A program made the position numbers and the translations under genes. Under the pieces are notes generated by a model. It was given only the letters and a program-made list of their open reading frames with translations. It had not been told where the DNA came from and did no database searches. From an uncultured Bacilli bacterium (GTDB lineage: Bacteria > Bacillota_I > Bacilli_A > RFN20 > DUOF01): DNA of 64,000 nucleotides. The number at the start of each line of letters is the position of its first letter. The first letter of the stretch is position 1. This document shows positions 9,667 to 17,914 of this stretch, piece after piece. Location: assembly GCA_934183255.1 (NCBI GenBank), contig CAKPSD010000001.1, positions 620,001 through 684,000 on the forward strand, written 5' to 3'.

Positions 9667-11673
9667 CTATCCTATTACTTCCATATTTTCATTTAGTTTA
9701 CTTTCAATATAATCCTTATATTCTTTAAATTCTAATTTATCTAAATTAGAAAATATCATTTTACAATCTTTTCTTGCTACTTCAAGTATATGATAATCAT
9801 CTATAATATTTGCTATTTTAAGATCACTAACACCACTTTGCTTAGTACCTATGATATCTCCAACTCCTCTTTTTTGCATATCATATTTACTTATTTCAAA
9901 TCCATCATTAGTGCCGCACAAAAACTTAAGTCTTTCTACACTCTCATCTTCTTCATTATCACTTAAAAGAAAACAATATCCAGTATTTCCATTTCTTCCA
10001 ACTCTTCCTCTTAATTGATGAAGTTGGGCTAATCCAAAATTATTTGCTCCATAGATAACAATAGCTTCAGCTTCTTTAATATCTATTCCAACTTCTATTA
10101 CTGTTGTGGAAACTAGTATTTTAATAATTCCCTTACTAAACTCATCTAAAACTTTTATTTTTTCTTCATCAGACATTTTACCATGCAAATATCCCACACC
10201 ATATTCTTTAAATATCTCTTTATATTTTTCATAAGTTTTAAGGACACTTTTTTTACTTTTTGTTTCTCCATCAATAAGAGGACAAACAACATAAACTCTT
10301 TTATTTTGACTTACAATATAGCGTATATCACTATACATTTTTTCTTCGTTTTTACTTTCAACAAAAATAGTCTTAACATCCCTTTTTCCTAAAGGAAATT
10401 CATCAATTGTAGATATGTCTAGTTCACCATAAATAGTATGTGCTAGAGTTCTAGGAATAGGAGTAGCACTCATTAATAATAAGTCTACTTTATCTCCTTT
10501 ATTTTTTAACTCTTGTCTTTGTTTTACACCAAATCTATGTTGCTCATCTATGACTGCTAAACCTAGATTTTTAAATTCTACATCTTTTTGAATAACAGCA
10601 TGTGTACCCACAACTATATCAATTTCGCCATTTTTTATTCTTTCTTTTATTTTTTTCTTTTCTGCATTATTTATATCACTTACTAATAATTCTACTTTTA
10701 TATTAGTCTTCTCTAATAGTTTTTGCATATTTGCATAGTGTTGTCTTGCTAACAAATCAGTTGGAGCCATAAATGCACCTTGAGAATTACTAAAAGCACA
10801 CGCCACTAACGCTACTATTGCTACTAGTGTTTTACCACTTCCTACATCACCTTGAAGCAATCTATACATAATCATGCCACTTTTCATATCATCTAATATT
10901 TCTTTTATCGCTAAAGATTGGGCATTGCTTAATTTATATGGTAAATTATTAATAAAGTTTTCTATATCTTTATCATTAAATTCTTTTCCTATATTGCTAA
11001 TATTACTTTTAAATAATCTTTTATTTATTTCTAAAGTCATAACAAACTCTAAAAGCTCTTCATATTTTAAATGCCTATATCCTCTAGTAACATCTTTTAT
11101 TGTACTTGGAAAATGCACTAACTCTAATGATTTTAGTTTGCTATCTAATCTATACTTTTCTATTAAACTGTTTGGTAAAGTATTTAAGTTATTATTTCTT
11201 ATTTTATAATATTCTAAGCCTTCGTTTACTATCTTTTTAAATTCATTTTCTTTTAATCCATCTACTAATTTATAGGCTGTTATCACATTAGTATTTATAT
11301 CAAAATAAATATTAGAAGCTAATATTGTTTTATGATAATAATCTAATTTACCCACAATTTTTATATATTTATTAATATATAAAAGTCGTGCTAAATAGTC
11401 GCGATTAAAGATTGTTATAGTATAAATATCATCATTTATTTCTACCATAAATTGCAATCTTGATAAATTATTTCTTATTCTACTTAACTTAACTTCACTA
11501 TATATTCTTCCTAAACAAACAACTTTTTTATCATCTAAATCTTTACTAAGAGGCGTAACCTCTAAATTTTCATATTTTCTAGGATAATAATTAATTAGCT
11601 CATCTAAACTAGTAATTTGCATATCACTTAAAAGAGTCATCCTTCTAGGCGTTAGTTTAATTTCTGTAATCAT
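9667..11673 (-). CDS. recG: ATP-dependent DNA helicase RecG
   Basis: Branch-migrating helicase that remodels stalled replication forks and recombination intermediates. The 668 residues have the N-terminal wedge (OB fold), Walker A LLQGDVGSGKTLVA, the DExH box VIDEQHRFGV, SATPIPRTLA, and the C-terminal helicase motifs STTVIEVGID and QLRGRVGRNG. It lies 30 bases upstream of plsX. The start ATG at 11673 follows GGAAAGGGGGATAATA. Length and motifs are normal. Confidence 0.96.
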   Translation of the reverse strand: MITEIKLTPRRMTLLSDMQITSLDELINYYPRKYENLEVTPLSKDLDDKKVVCLGRIYSEVKLSRIRNNLSRLQFMVEINDDIYTITIFNRDYLARLLYINKYIKIVGKLDYYHKTILASNIYFDINTNVITAYKLVDGLKENEFKKIVNEGLEYYKIRNNNLNTLPNSLIEKYRLDSKLKSLELVHFPSTIKDVTRGYRHLKYEELLEFVMTLEINKRLFKSNISNIGKEFNDKDIENFINNLPYKLSNAQSLAIKEILDDMKSGMIMYRLLQGDVGSGKTLVAIVALVACAFSNSQGAFMAPTDLLARQHYANMQKLLEKTNIKVELLVSDINNAEKKKIKERIKNGEIDIVVGTHAVIQKDVEFKNLGLAVIDEQHRFGVKQRQELKNKGDKVDLLLMSATPIPRTLAHTIYGELDISTIDEFPLGKRDVKTIFVESKNEEKMYSDIRYIVSQNKRVYVVCPLIDGETKSKKSVLKTYEKYKEIFKEYGVGYLHGKMSDEEKIKVLDEFSKGIIKILVSTTVIEVGIDIKEAEAIVIYGANNFGLAQLHQLRGRVGRNGNTGYCFLLSDNEEDESVERLKFLCGTNDGFEISKYDMQKRGVGDIIGTKQSGVSDLKIANIIDDYHILEVARKDCKMIFSNLDKLEFKEYKDYIESKLNENMEVIG

Positions 11674-11693
11674 TATTATCCCCCTTTCCTAAT

Positions 11694-11714
11694 AAAAAAA
11701 GGGATAACCCCTTA
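11694..11714 (-). terminator. Short terminator-like hairpin between fakA and recG
   Basis: Read on the minus strand, AAGGG and CCCTT form a five-base stem around GTTAT, followed by seven T. The stem is short, so it may only reduce transcription into recG. Confidence 0.55.
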
Positions 11715-11716
11715 AT

Positions 11717-13381
11717 TTATTCTACTCCAATTATATAACTATATACTGGTTGTTGACCTAACTTAACATCAACTTCAACTGGATACTTTTCATTTAAGTA
11801 GTTAACTATTTTCTTAGTTTCATCTTCTTTAGCATCTTCACCAGCAATAAGTGTTACTATTTCGCTATTTTCGTCAATCATAGAATCCAATAGTGTAATA
11901 GTTGCATCTACTTTATCTTCTTTACAAGTAATTATATTTTTACCATCTAATCCCATAAAGTAATTTTCTTTTATTTCAATCCCATTGATATTTGTATCTT
12001 TAATTGCAAATGTTACTTGTCCTGTCTTAACATTTTCAATAGCTTCACTCATTTGTTCAAAGTTTTCATCAAATTCACAATATGGATTAAACATCATACA
12101 CGCTACCATTCCTTGAGGTATAGTCTTAGTAGGGATCACTTTGCAGTTAACTCCTTCTACTACTTGACTAGCTTGATTAGCAGCCATAACAATGTTTGAG
12201 TTATTAGGTAAGATAAATACATTTTCAGCATTTAATCTATTTATTGCTTCAACAAAATCTTCAGTAGATGGATTCATTGTTTGTCCTCCACTTACAATTT
12301 CATCAACTCTTAAATCTCTAAACATTTGATTTAATCCTTCACCAACTGATACAGAGATAATTGCATATTTTTTCTTTTCTTTCTTTACAACTTCTGTTTT
12401 TTCTTCTTTTTTATCATTTTCTGTAATATGAGAATGTTGTAATTGCATATTTTCAACTTTTAATGTTATAAACTCACCGAATTGTTGAGCATAGTTGAAA
12501 ATATTACCTGGTTTTAATGTATGAATGTGTACTTTTACCATATCATCATCTTGTACTACAACTATAGAATTACCATGGTTTTGTAATACACTAGTAAATC
12601 TAGATGATACAAAGTTTTTCTTTCCTTCTTTTTCTGGAGAAAGTTTCATAATGAATTCTGTACAATAACCAAATTCTTCATTTGCAATTTTACTTTGTGC
12701 AGGAGCAGTTTTATTTTCTGTTTCATTTTGTTGAACTGTTGCTTGAAATCTTTCAATAATATGATCGTTTAAAGCACTTTCAAATCCTTCTAATACTTTA
12801 ATTAAACCAGCACCACCTGAATCTACTACTCCAACTTCTTTTAATACAGGTAGTAATTCTGGTGTTCTTTCTAGTGATGCTTTAGCTTCTTTTAATAAGA
12901 TAGCCATACATTCTTTAATTGTAATAGGCTTTTCTAAATCATCTACATATTTTTTTAATGCAACTGTACTTTCTCTTATTACGGTAAGTATAGTTCCTTC
13001 AACTGGTTTCATTACAGCTTTATACGCTACATCTTTAGCAGAAATAAGTGCATCTGCAAAATCATAACAATTTGCTTCTTTTTTCCCTTCTAATCCAATT
13101 GCGAACCCTCTAAATATTTGTGATAAAATAACTCCAGAGTTTCCTCTAGCGCCCATAAGCAAACCTCTAGAAAAGGTTTTAGCTACATCATAAATATTTG
13201 TTGTGTCTATATTAACAACTTCTTTTGATCCAGAAGTCATAGTTAAATTCATGTTTGTTCCAGTGTCTCCATCAGGTACAGGGAACACATTCAAAGCATC
13301 TATCTCAGGATAACAGTTAAATAAGTTATTCGCCCCAGAAATGATCATTTGCTTTAAATGATGACCATTTATAGTTTTCAT
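11717..13381 (-). CDS. fakA: Fatty acid kinase catalytic subunit FakA-like (DAK2/YloV)
   Basis: YloV/FakA protein, the ATP-binding subunit that phosphorylates fatty acids held by a FakB (DegV) partner. The 554 residues begin with the DAK2-type kinase domain: NVFPVPDGDTGTNMNLTM (metal-binding aspartates), GARGNSGVILSQIFRG, and DSGGAGLIKVLEGF. A middle domain and a DegV-like C-terminal region (GQTMNPSTEDFVEAI, IIPTKTIPQGM-type) follow. GGAGG precedes the ATG. It is 18 bases downstream of asp23, the standard Firmicutes pair. No fakB is seen in the window. The family is clear; substrate identity is by homology. Confidence 0.93.
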   Translation of the reverse strand: MKTINGHHLKQMIISGANNLFNCYPEIDALNVFPVPDGDTGTNMNLTMTSGSKEVVNIDTTNIYDVAKTFSRGLLMGARGNSGVILSQIFRGFAIGLEGKKEANCYDFADALISAKDVAYKAVMKPVEGTILTVIRESTVALKKYVDDLEKPITIKECMAILLKEAKASLERTPELLPVLKEVGVVDSGGAGLIKVLEGFESALNDHIIERFQATVQQNETENKTAPAQSKIANEEFGYCTEFIMKLSPEKEGKKNFVSSRFTSVLQNHGNSIVVVQDDDMVKVHIHTLKPGNIFNYAQQFGEFITLKVENMQLQHSHITENDKKEEKTEVVKKEKKKYAIISVSVGEGLNQMFRDLRVDEIVSGGQTMNPSTEDFVEAINRLNAENVFILPNNSNIVMAANQASQVVEGVNCKVIPTKTIPQGMVACMMFNPYCEFDENFEQMSEAIENVKTGQVTFAIKDTNINGIEIKENYFMGLDGKNIITCKEDKVDATITLLDSMIDENSEIVTLIAGEDAKEDETKKIVNYLNEKYPVEVDVKLGQQPVYSYIIGVE

Positions 13382-13399
13382 TTTATTTCCTCCAAAAAA

Positions 13400-13756
13400 T
13401 TATACATTTTTAATATCTTTTACAAATACATTAATTGACTTGAATTTTATATCTAGTGTTTTTTCTAACACGTATTTTACTTTCTTTTGAACTTCGCTTA
13501 CTACTTCAGTAATTTTTAATCCGTAAGCTACTACAATATACATTTCTACTTCTACGCCACTCTTTGTCTCTCTAGCAAAAACTCCTTTGTTATAATTCTC
13601 AATACGTAGTAGTTCAGCTATTCCAGCTCTAAGTCCTGTTTTAGGCGCCATACCTACTACACCATAGCATTCTGTTGCAGCGTTACCTGCAATTGAAGCG
13701 ATTGCATCCATAGTTATAGAAACACTTCCTTTATCACTATTTTTTTCAATTGTCAT
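13400..13756 (-). CDS. Asp23/Gls24 family protein (YloU)
   Basis: A 118-residue Asp23/Gls24 envelope-stress-family protein, YloU type. It shows the family pattern GSVSITMDAIASIAGNAATE near the start, CYGVVGMAPK, VEVEMYIVVAYGLKI and a C-terminal VNVFVKDIKNV. These proteins lie at the membrane or in the cytoplasm and accompany fakA in most Firmicutes; the molecular role is not established. First gene of the operon, with a near-consensus promoter just upstream and AGGAGG before the ATG. Confidence 0.92.
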   Translation of the reverse strand: MTIEKNSDKGSVSITMDAIASIAGNAATECYGVVGMAPKTGLRAGIAELLRIENYNKGVFARETKSGVEVEMYIVVAYGLKITEVVSEVQKKVKYVLEKTLDIKFKSINVFVKDIKNV

Positions 13757-13783
13757 AATAAGCCTCCTACTAAATGCGATAAT

Positions 13784-13812
13784 ATTATATAAAATTGTTT
13801 TAATTTTGTAAA
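13784..13812 (-). promoter_or_regulatory. Sigma-A-type promoter of the asp23-fakA operon
   Basis: On the minus strand TTTACA (13812-13807) and TATAAT (13789-13784) are separated by 17 bases. The predicted transcript starts near 13777, about 20 bases before the ATG. Confidence 0.8.
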
Positions 13813-13905
13813 CCTTTAACCATTAATTTTACTATTCTTGGTAAATTATACTTATATATATTTGCTTCTTATTATAAAAAATTTATGGCGTAAGCAAAAA
13901 AATAT

Positions 13906-13934
13906 TTTACATCTATTTAATCCTAAGTTATAAT
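13906..13934 (+). promoter_or_regulatory. Sigma-A-type promoter of the HEPN cassette
   Basis: TTTACA (13906-13911) and TATAAT (13929-13934) are 17 bases apart. The transcript would start near 13941, leaving a very short leader with the ribosome binding site AGGAG at 13944-13948. No operator palindrome is seen. Confidence 0.8.
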
Positions 13935-13956
13935 AATTTTAGTAGGAGTTGTAGTC

Positions 13957-15915
13957 ATGAATAGTAATTATTATTTAACATTGCTTTACAAAAAATCTTT
14001 AGAACTAAAGAAAATTCTTTCTACCATTGATGAAAATGGATATTCTAGTGAGTATAAGAAATATTTGATATCAAGTTATATAATAACTTTAGATTCCATT
14101 TTAGAAATTGGAATTGGCGATTTACACTCTCCTAAATTAGATGAATTAACTTCATTAATTTACTATACTAGGCAAAAAGCAGTTCACTACGGTTACTTTA
14201 ATGGCATGCACAATGTTGAAAATATAGCCGCTAAAATCATTGAATTAACTGAGGAAAACTATAAAAATGAACTTGAATATTATAAAAAGCTATTTAATAG
14301 TGATAATTTTTATTGTGCTTCTAATCTCGTTATAAAGAATTCTTCTCAAATTCAATTAGATACATATTTTTATAAATTAAAGAGTAAAGATAATAACCAA
14401 GTATTATGTGTTCCATTAAGAAAAATGTTTTCTTTAACAAGTACTAGCAAAGATAAAGTTATTGAATATATAGTAGATACATCTGATCCTTTATCTTTAT
14501 ATTCATACGAAGAAGGCGGAAGGGTTGGAAATCACACTCTTTTATATATGGAGCAAGCTAAAGAATTTATAAAAGAAAATTTTGAAATTGTTAATGAAGA
14601 TTATAATGAGCACAATAATGAAATGATTAAAATTATTTCTAGTTTTATATCAGATCCAGTTAATTCAAATCAAATAATGGAATATGCTTCTCATGATACT
14701 TTTTGTAGGAATACAATTGATGTAATAAAAGATTTTATTGAAGAAAGAACTATGTTAAAAGCTTATTTAGATAGCAATCATTTAATTAAAGATAAATACA
14801 CTGTTAGCAAAAGTCAAAAAACTGATTATGTAAAACTTCAAAATAAATTTAAAAAATCAGCAATGCCATTTATTACACAAAGAGATGCCTTCTTTATAGA
14901 TATGACCATTAAAAGAGCTACTTTTTATAGAAATACTCTAATTGGAGATATAACTTCAGGATTAACTATAGACGATACTGTTTTGTGTCCTATTTTAATT
15001 CAATTATATGAAACAGGGCCTAAATATTTTTCTAATCAATTTAAAAACTCTAACCCTGAATTTAGAAAGTGTTGTGAAAATTTACTCAAATATCGTATTA
15101 TTTTCTCTCACTATCTACTAAATACTAAAGAATATAAAGAAAACTTACAAAACTTTAAAGAAGAATTTACTAAACTAATTCAAATGATTTCTATGATTAA
15201 TACTGATGATATTAGAATACCTATATCAGAGAACTATGATACTTATAGATTAATAGAAAGAGACAAGTCAGAATTTTTCAACTATAAGCATGAGCAATTT
15301 TTACATATCAAAGGAAATACTTATATTGGTAAGAAAATATATTATTCTTCAAGAAATTCAGAAAGCAAAAATTTAATTGCTATTATTCCTAGTAATGATT
15401 CTTGTGTCTCTTACTATGAAAAAGATGCTAATGGATATTTAAATATAAAATACACAATAGATGAAAAAACTGGAAAGAAAAAGCAAATTCATAATCTTTC
15501 AAGCTCATTAAGAGGTTCAAAAGAAGTTTCAATAGACTTTAATTTATCAAATTTATTTAAGGCTTATAGTATGTTAAAAAGAATTAAATCTAATGGTGAT
15601 ATTTACATTGGATTTAATAGTTGCGAAGAAAATAATAAAATGGCGCATTATGATGATTTAGATAATGTTATCTTACGTTTCTATAATCAAGGATACTTGC
15701 CTGTAGAGTTATTACAACCTACTAAATTAAGCACTACTAACTATGAAAATACAGGAATAGTGCACTTACTAGATAATAAAGATAATGTTATTGCTACTAT
15801 TGTTAATAAGAAAAAATGTAAATTCAATTTTGAATCTAAAAAAGATGAAAAGAGATTCTTCTCTAGAATAGATGATATTACTCATGATTTTTCAAGAAGG
15901 AGGCACAACAGATGA
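13957..15915 (+). CDS. Large protein with two HEPN-like domains
   Basis: A 652-residue soluble protein I do not recognise as a named family. Two regions look like HEPN domains, the all-helical fold of many RNA-cutting toxins. The first (about 1-115) carries TRQKAVHYGYF with Arg72 and His77, an R-x4-H motif. The second (about 300-410) follows the HepT pattern: a helix from DAFFIDMTIKRA, a middle helix with LYETGPKYFSNQFK in the place of the usual GE-A motif, then KYRIIFSHYLL with Arg380 and His385. The remaining C-terminal 240 residues have no motif I know. The start ATG follows AGGAG by eight bases. The stop overlaps the next gene by four bases (ATGA). RNase activity is inferred from the motifs only. 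Confidence 0.8.
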   Translation: MNSNYYLTLLYKKSLELKKILSTIDENGYSSEYKKYLISSYIITLDSILEIGIGDLHSPKLDELTSLIYYTRQKAVHYGYFNGMHNVENIAAKIIELTEENYKNELEYYKKLFNSDNFYCASNLVIKNSSQIQLDTYFYKLKSKDNNQVLCVPLRKMFSLTSTSKDKVIEYIVDTSDPLSLYSYEEGGRVGNHTLLYMEQAKEFIKENFEIVNEDYNEHNNEMIKIISSFISDPVNSNQIMEYASHDTFCRNTIDVIKDFIEERTMLKAYLDSNHLIKDKYTVSKSQKTDYVKLQNKFKKSAMPFITQRDAFFIDMTIKRATFYRNTLIGDITSGLTIDDTVLCPILIQLYETGPKYFSNQFKNSNPEFRKCCENLLKYRIIFSHYLLNTKEYKENLQNFKEEFTKLIQMISMINTDDIRIPISENYDTYRLIERDKSEFFNYKHEQFLHIKGNTYIGKKIYYSSRNSESKNLIAIIPSNDSCVSYYEKDANGYLNIKYTIDEKTGKKKQIHNLSSSLRGSKEVSIDFNLSNLFKAYSMLKRIKSNGDIYIGFNSCEENNKMAHYDDLDNVILRFYNQGYLPVELLQPTKLSTTNYENTGIVHLLDNKDNVIATIVNKKKCKFNFESKKDEKRFFSRIDDITHDFSRRRHNR

Positions 15916-16163
15916 TTACTAATGAAGGTTTAAAATCTATTTTTAATTCTTATAAAATAAATAATGTTGTTTTAGTGGAAAACGCTAACGAATTAAATTT
16001 TGTTATTTCTAATATGAATTCAAATATTTCTCTAACAGAATGGGAAAATCTAGAAAACATTTTAAAAGATATTTATAAAAAAAATATTAATATAATGACT
16101 AAAAATCAATGTGTTAAATATTTAGGGAATGACTTTTTAAGTAAAGGAGTAGTGATTCTATGA
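15912..16163 (+). CDS. MNT-like antitoxin candidate lacking the active site
   Basis: An 83-residue protein whose outline matches minimal nucleotidyltransferases (MNT): an N-terminal helix (GLKSIFNSYKINNVVLV), a middle helix (LTEWENLENILKDIYKK), then the end typical of the family, NINIMTKNQCVKYLG with FLSKGVVIL. Where an active MNT has Gly-Ser and a D-x-D pair, this has ENANELNFVISN, so it should not transfer nucleotides. It overlaps both neighbours by four bases (ATGA), so the three proteins are probably made in fixed ratio. By analogy with MntA-HepT it may hold the neighbouring HEPN proteins inactive by binding. The resemblance is weak and read by eye. Confidence 0.6.
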   Translation: MITNEGLKSIFNSYKINNVVLVENANELNFVISNMNSNISLTEWENLENILKDIYKKNINIMTKNQCVKYLGNDFLSKGVVIL

Positions 16164-16501
16164 AAAACGGGTACACTTTACTTAACACTTTAACTACTAT
16201 TTTAAACAATAGTGAAAGTATAACTAACTCTATAATTAATTGCGATAAAGAAACTTTTTCGACTAATGATACTCTTGTAAATTTAGGAATAGGATTATTA
16301 TCTGAAGTTAATGACATTCTTACTAATTTAGATGATGAAGTGTATATACTAAGTAGCAAACTATACAATCTAACATATCCTATTAAAGAATACGCTAGAA
16401 CTATGTTCAATTCTTACAAATTTGTTAATACTTATAAACTTTATGATTGTATAACTTTTGATATTTGTAATCTAAAGAATTATCTAAATTCATTACAATA
16501 A
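16160..16501 (+). CDS. HepT-like HEPN protein with Ser replacing the catalytic His
   Basis: A 113-residue helical protein with the general plan of HepT toxins: a first helix (TLLNTLTTILNNSESI), a region corresponding to the S-x-E-x-F segment (CDKETFSTNDTLVNLG), a middle helix (IGLLSEVNDILTNL), and ARTMFNSYKFVNTYKLYD followed by a last helix. The place of R-x4-H-x-Y holds Arg80 and Ser85 followed by Tyr86, so the normal catalytic His is gone. It may be a regulatory or structural partner for the large double-HEPN protein. It is the last gene of the cassette; the tRNA-Gly gene follows 63 bases later. Function is inference. Confidence 0.6.
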   Translation: MKNGYTLLNTLTTILNNSESITNSIINCDKETFSTNDTLVNLGIGLLSEVNDILTNLDDEVYILSSKLYNLTYPIKEYARTMFNSYKFVNTYKLYDCITFDICNLKNYLNSLQ

Positions 16502-16523
16502 ATAAAAAAAATTAAAAATACTC

Positions 16524-16552
16524 TTGAAATTATTGCTCATATTATATACAAT
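16524..16552 (+). promoter_or_regulatory. Promoter of the tRNA-Gly gene
   Basis: TTGAAA (16524-16529) and TACAAT (16547-16552) are 17 bases apart, placing the start near 16559, six bases before the tRNA. The rest of 16502-16842 holds only the tRNA, its terminator and the next promoter. Confidence 0.75.
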
Positions 16553-16564
16553 AGTAGAGCAAAT

Positions 16565-16638
16565 GCAGATGTAGTTCAGTGGTAGAACACAACCTTGCCA
16601 AGGTTGCTATGGGGGTTCGATTCCCCTCATCTGCTCCA
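16565..16638 (+). tRNA. tRNA-Gly (anticodon GCC)
   Basis: A full cloverleaf: acceptor arms GCAGATG and CATCTGC pair perfectly, the anticodon stem CAACC/GGTTG encloses TTGCCAA with anticodon GCC at 16597-16599, and the T arm is GGGGGTTCGATTCCCC. The 3' CCA is encoded. It is a single tRNA, with its own promoter and terminator. Confidence 0.97.
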
Positions 16639-16651
16639 TAAATTGAATTTT

Positions 16652-16676
16652 ACCTAGAGAAATCTAGGTTTTTTTA
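16652..16676 (+). terminator. Terminator after tRNA-Gly
   Basis: ACCTAGA (16652-16658) and TCTAGGT (16663-16669) form a seven-base stem with a GAAA loop, followed by a T run. Confidence 0.85.
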
Positions 16677-16789
16677 TTATTTTTCTATTGAGGATATTTT
16701 TATTCAAAAGTAATCATTTTTATATGTGATGTTTTATTGTTGATATCTTTATGTTTTTCAAATATATCAATAAAAAAGTTAAAAAATTA

Positions 16790-16798
16790 TGATATACT
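16790..16798 (+). promoter_or_regulatory. Extended -10 promoter of the epimerase gene
   Basis: TGATATACT fits an extended -10 element (TGn-TATACT) with no good -35. It overlaps an in-frame ATG at 16789, which supports the later start at 16843. Confidence 0.5.
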
Positions 16799-16842
16799 TT
16801 TTATATATAAAAAGCAAATCAATTAGAAAGAGAGGTAATATT

Positions 16843-17850
16843 ATGAAAAAGGTATATATAATAACTGGAGCTAATGGATTTTTAGGAAATAATATTGTAA
16901 GGAAATTACAGTTAAATAAAGAAAATGAAATAAGAGCGTTAGTATTACCAAATGATTCTATAAAATCATTAGATGGCTTAAATTGTAAAATTTATTATGG
17001 TGATGTAACAAAAAAAGAAAGCTTAGTTTCAATTTTCGAAGACCTTTATAATAAAGAAACATATGTAATTCATTGTGCTGGAGTTGTGTATATAAAATCT
17101 AAATATAGTCCTATTGTGTATGATGTAAATATTAATGGCACAAAAAATATTGTTGAACAAGTTTTAAAAAATAAAGCAAAACTTGTTTATGTTAGTAGTG
17201 TACATGCCATTATGGAAAAGCCAAATAACGAATTAATTCTTGAAACTAACAATTTTGATCCTATGAAAGTAAAAGGGTTGTATTCAAAGACAAAAGCAGA
17301 AGCCACTAAGTATGTTCTTGATACAATAAAAAGCAAAAATTTAAACGCTTGTATTGTCCACCCTTCTGGAATTATTGGCCCTTATGATTTTGGAAACAGT
17401 CATTTAACACAACTAATTAAAGAAGTTGCTAAAAAAAAGAATTTTGCAAGTGTAAAAGGGGGATATGATTTTGTAGATGTTAGAGATGTAGCAGATGCCA
17501 TTATTAATGCTTGTGACAAAAAAAATCAAGGGGAATGTTATATCTTATCAAATAAATATTATACAATCAAAGAAATAACAGATTTGGTTTGTGATTTGCA
17601 GGGTAAAAAAAGAATCAAAATAATTTTACCTATTTGGGTTGCAAAACTTGTAGCTCCTTTTTTTGAATTTCATTACAACTTAAAAAAGCAAACACCATTA
17701 TTTACGAAATATTCTTTAAGTGTTTTAAAATCTAATGCTAATTTTAGTAGTAAAAAAGCTAAAGAAGAATTAAATTTTAAAAATACAGATATGAAAGATA
17801 CAATTAAAGACACTCTAAATTGGTTAAAAAAAATGAATTTTATAGAATAA
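16843..17850 (+). CDS. Extended SDR family NAD(P)-dependent epimerase/dehydratase
   Basis: A 335-residue extended short-chain dehydrogenase. The nucleotide-binding glycine motif TGANGFLG is at residues 8-15, the acidic GDV follows at the end of the third strand, and the catalytic Tyr-x3-Lys is YSKTKAEA after VSSVHAI. HPSGIIGPYDFG and DFVDVRDVADAI are typical of the dihydroflavonol reductase/nucleoside-sugar epimerase branch. The frame is open from 16789, but GAGAGG before 16843 and the MKKVYIITGANG start decide for 16843. It stands alone, so the substrate cannot be deduced. Confidence 0.88.
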   Translation: MKKVYIITGANGFLGNNIVRKLQLNKENEIRALVLPNDSIKSLDGLNCKIYYGDVTKKESLVSIFEDLYNKETYVIHCAGVVYIKSKYSPIVYDVNINGTKNIVEQVLKNKAKLVYVSSVHAIMEKPNNELILETNNFDPMKVKGLYSKTKAEATKYVLDTIKSKNLNACIVHPSGIIGPYDFGNSHLTQLIKEVAKKKNFASVKGGYDFVDVRDVADAIINACDKKNQGECYILSNKYYTIKEITDLVCDLQGKKRIKIILPIWVAKLVAPFFEFHYNLKKQTPLFTKYSLSVLKSNANFSSKKAKEELNFKNTDMKDTIKDTLNWLKKMNFIE

Positions 17851-17876
17851 TTTAATAAAATACATTCTCTCAGTAA

Positions 17877-17906
17877 GTAAAAAAAGAACTGCTTGTTAGC
17901 AGTTCT
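17877..17906 (-). terminator. Terminator of the SUKH gene
   Basis: AGAACTGC (17885-17892) and GCAGTTCT (17899-17906) form an eight-base stem. On the minus strand a T run follows. It may also slow transcription from the epimerase gene. Confidence 0.8.
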
Positions 17907-17914
17907 AAATAATT

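Noticed and set aside
16114..16410. Open frame on the minus strand over the end of the HEPN cassette
   Set aside because: It is antisense to two genes with clear ribosome sites and ATGA coupling, and its residues form no family pattern.
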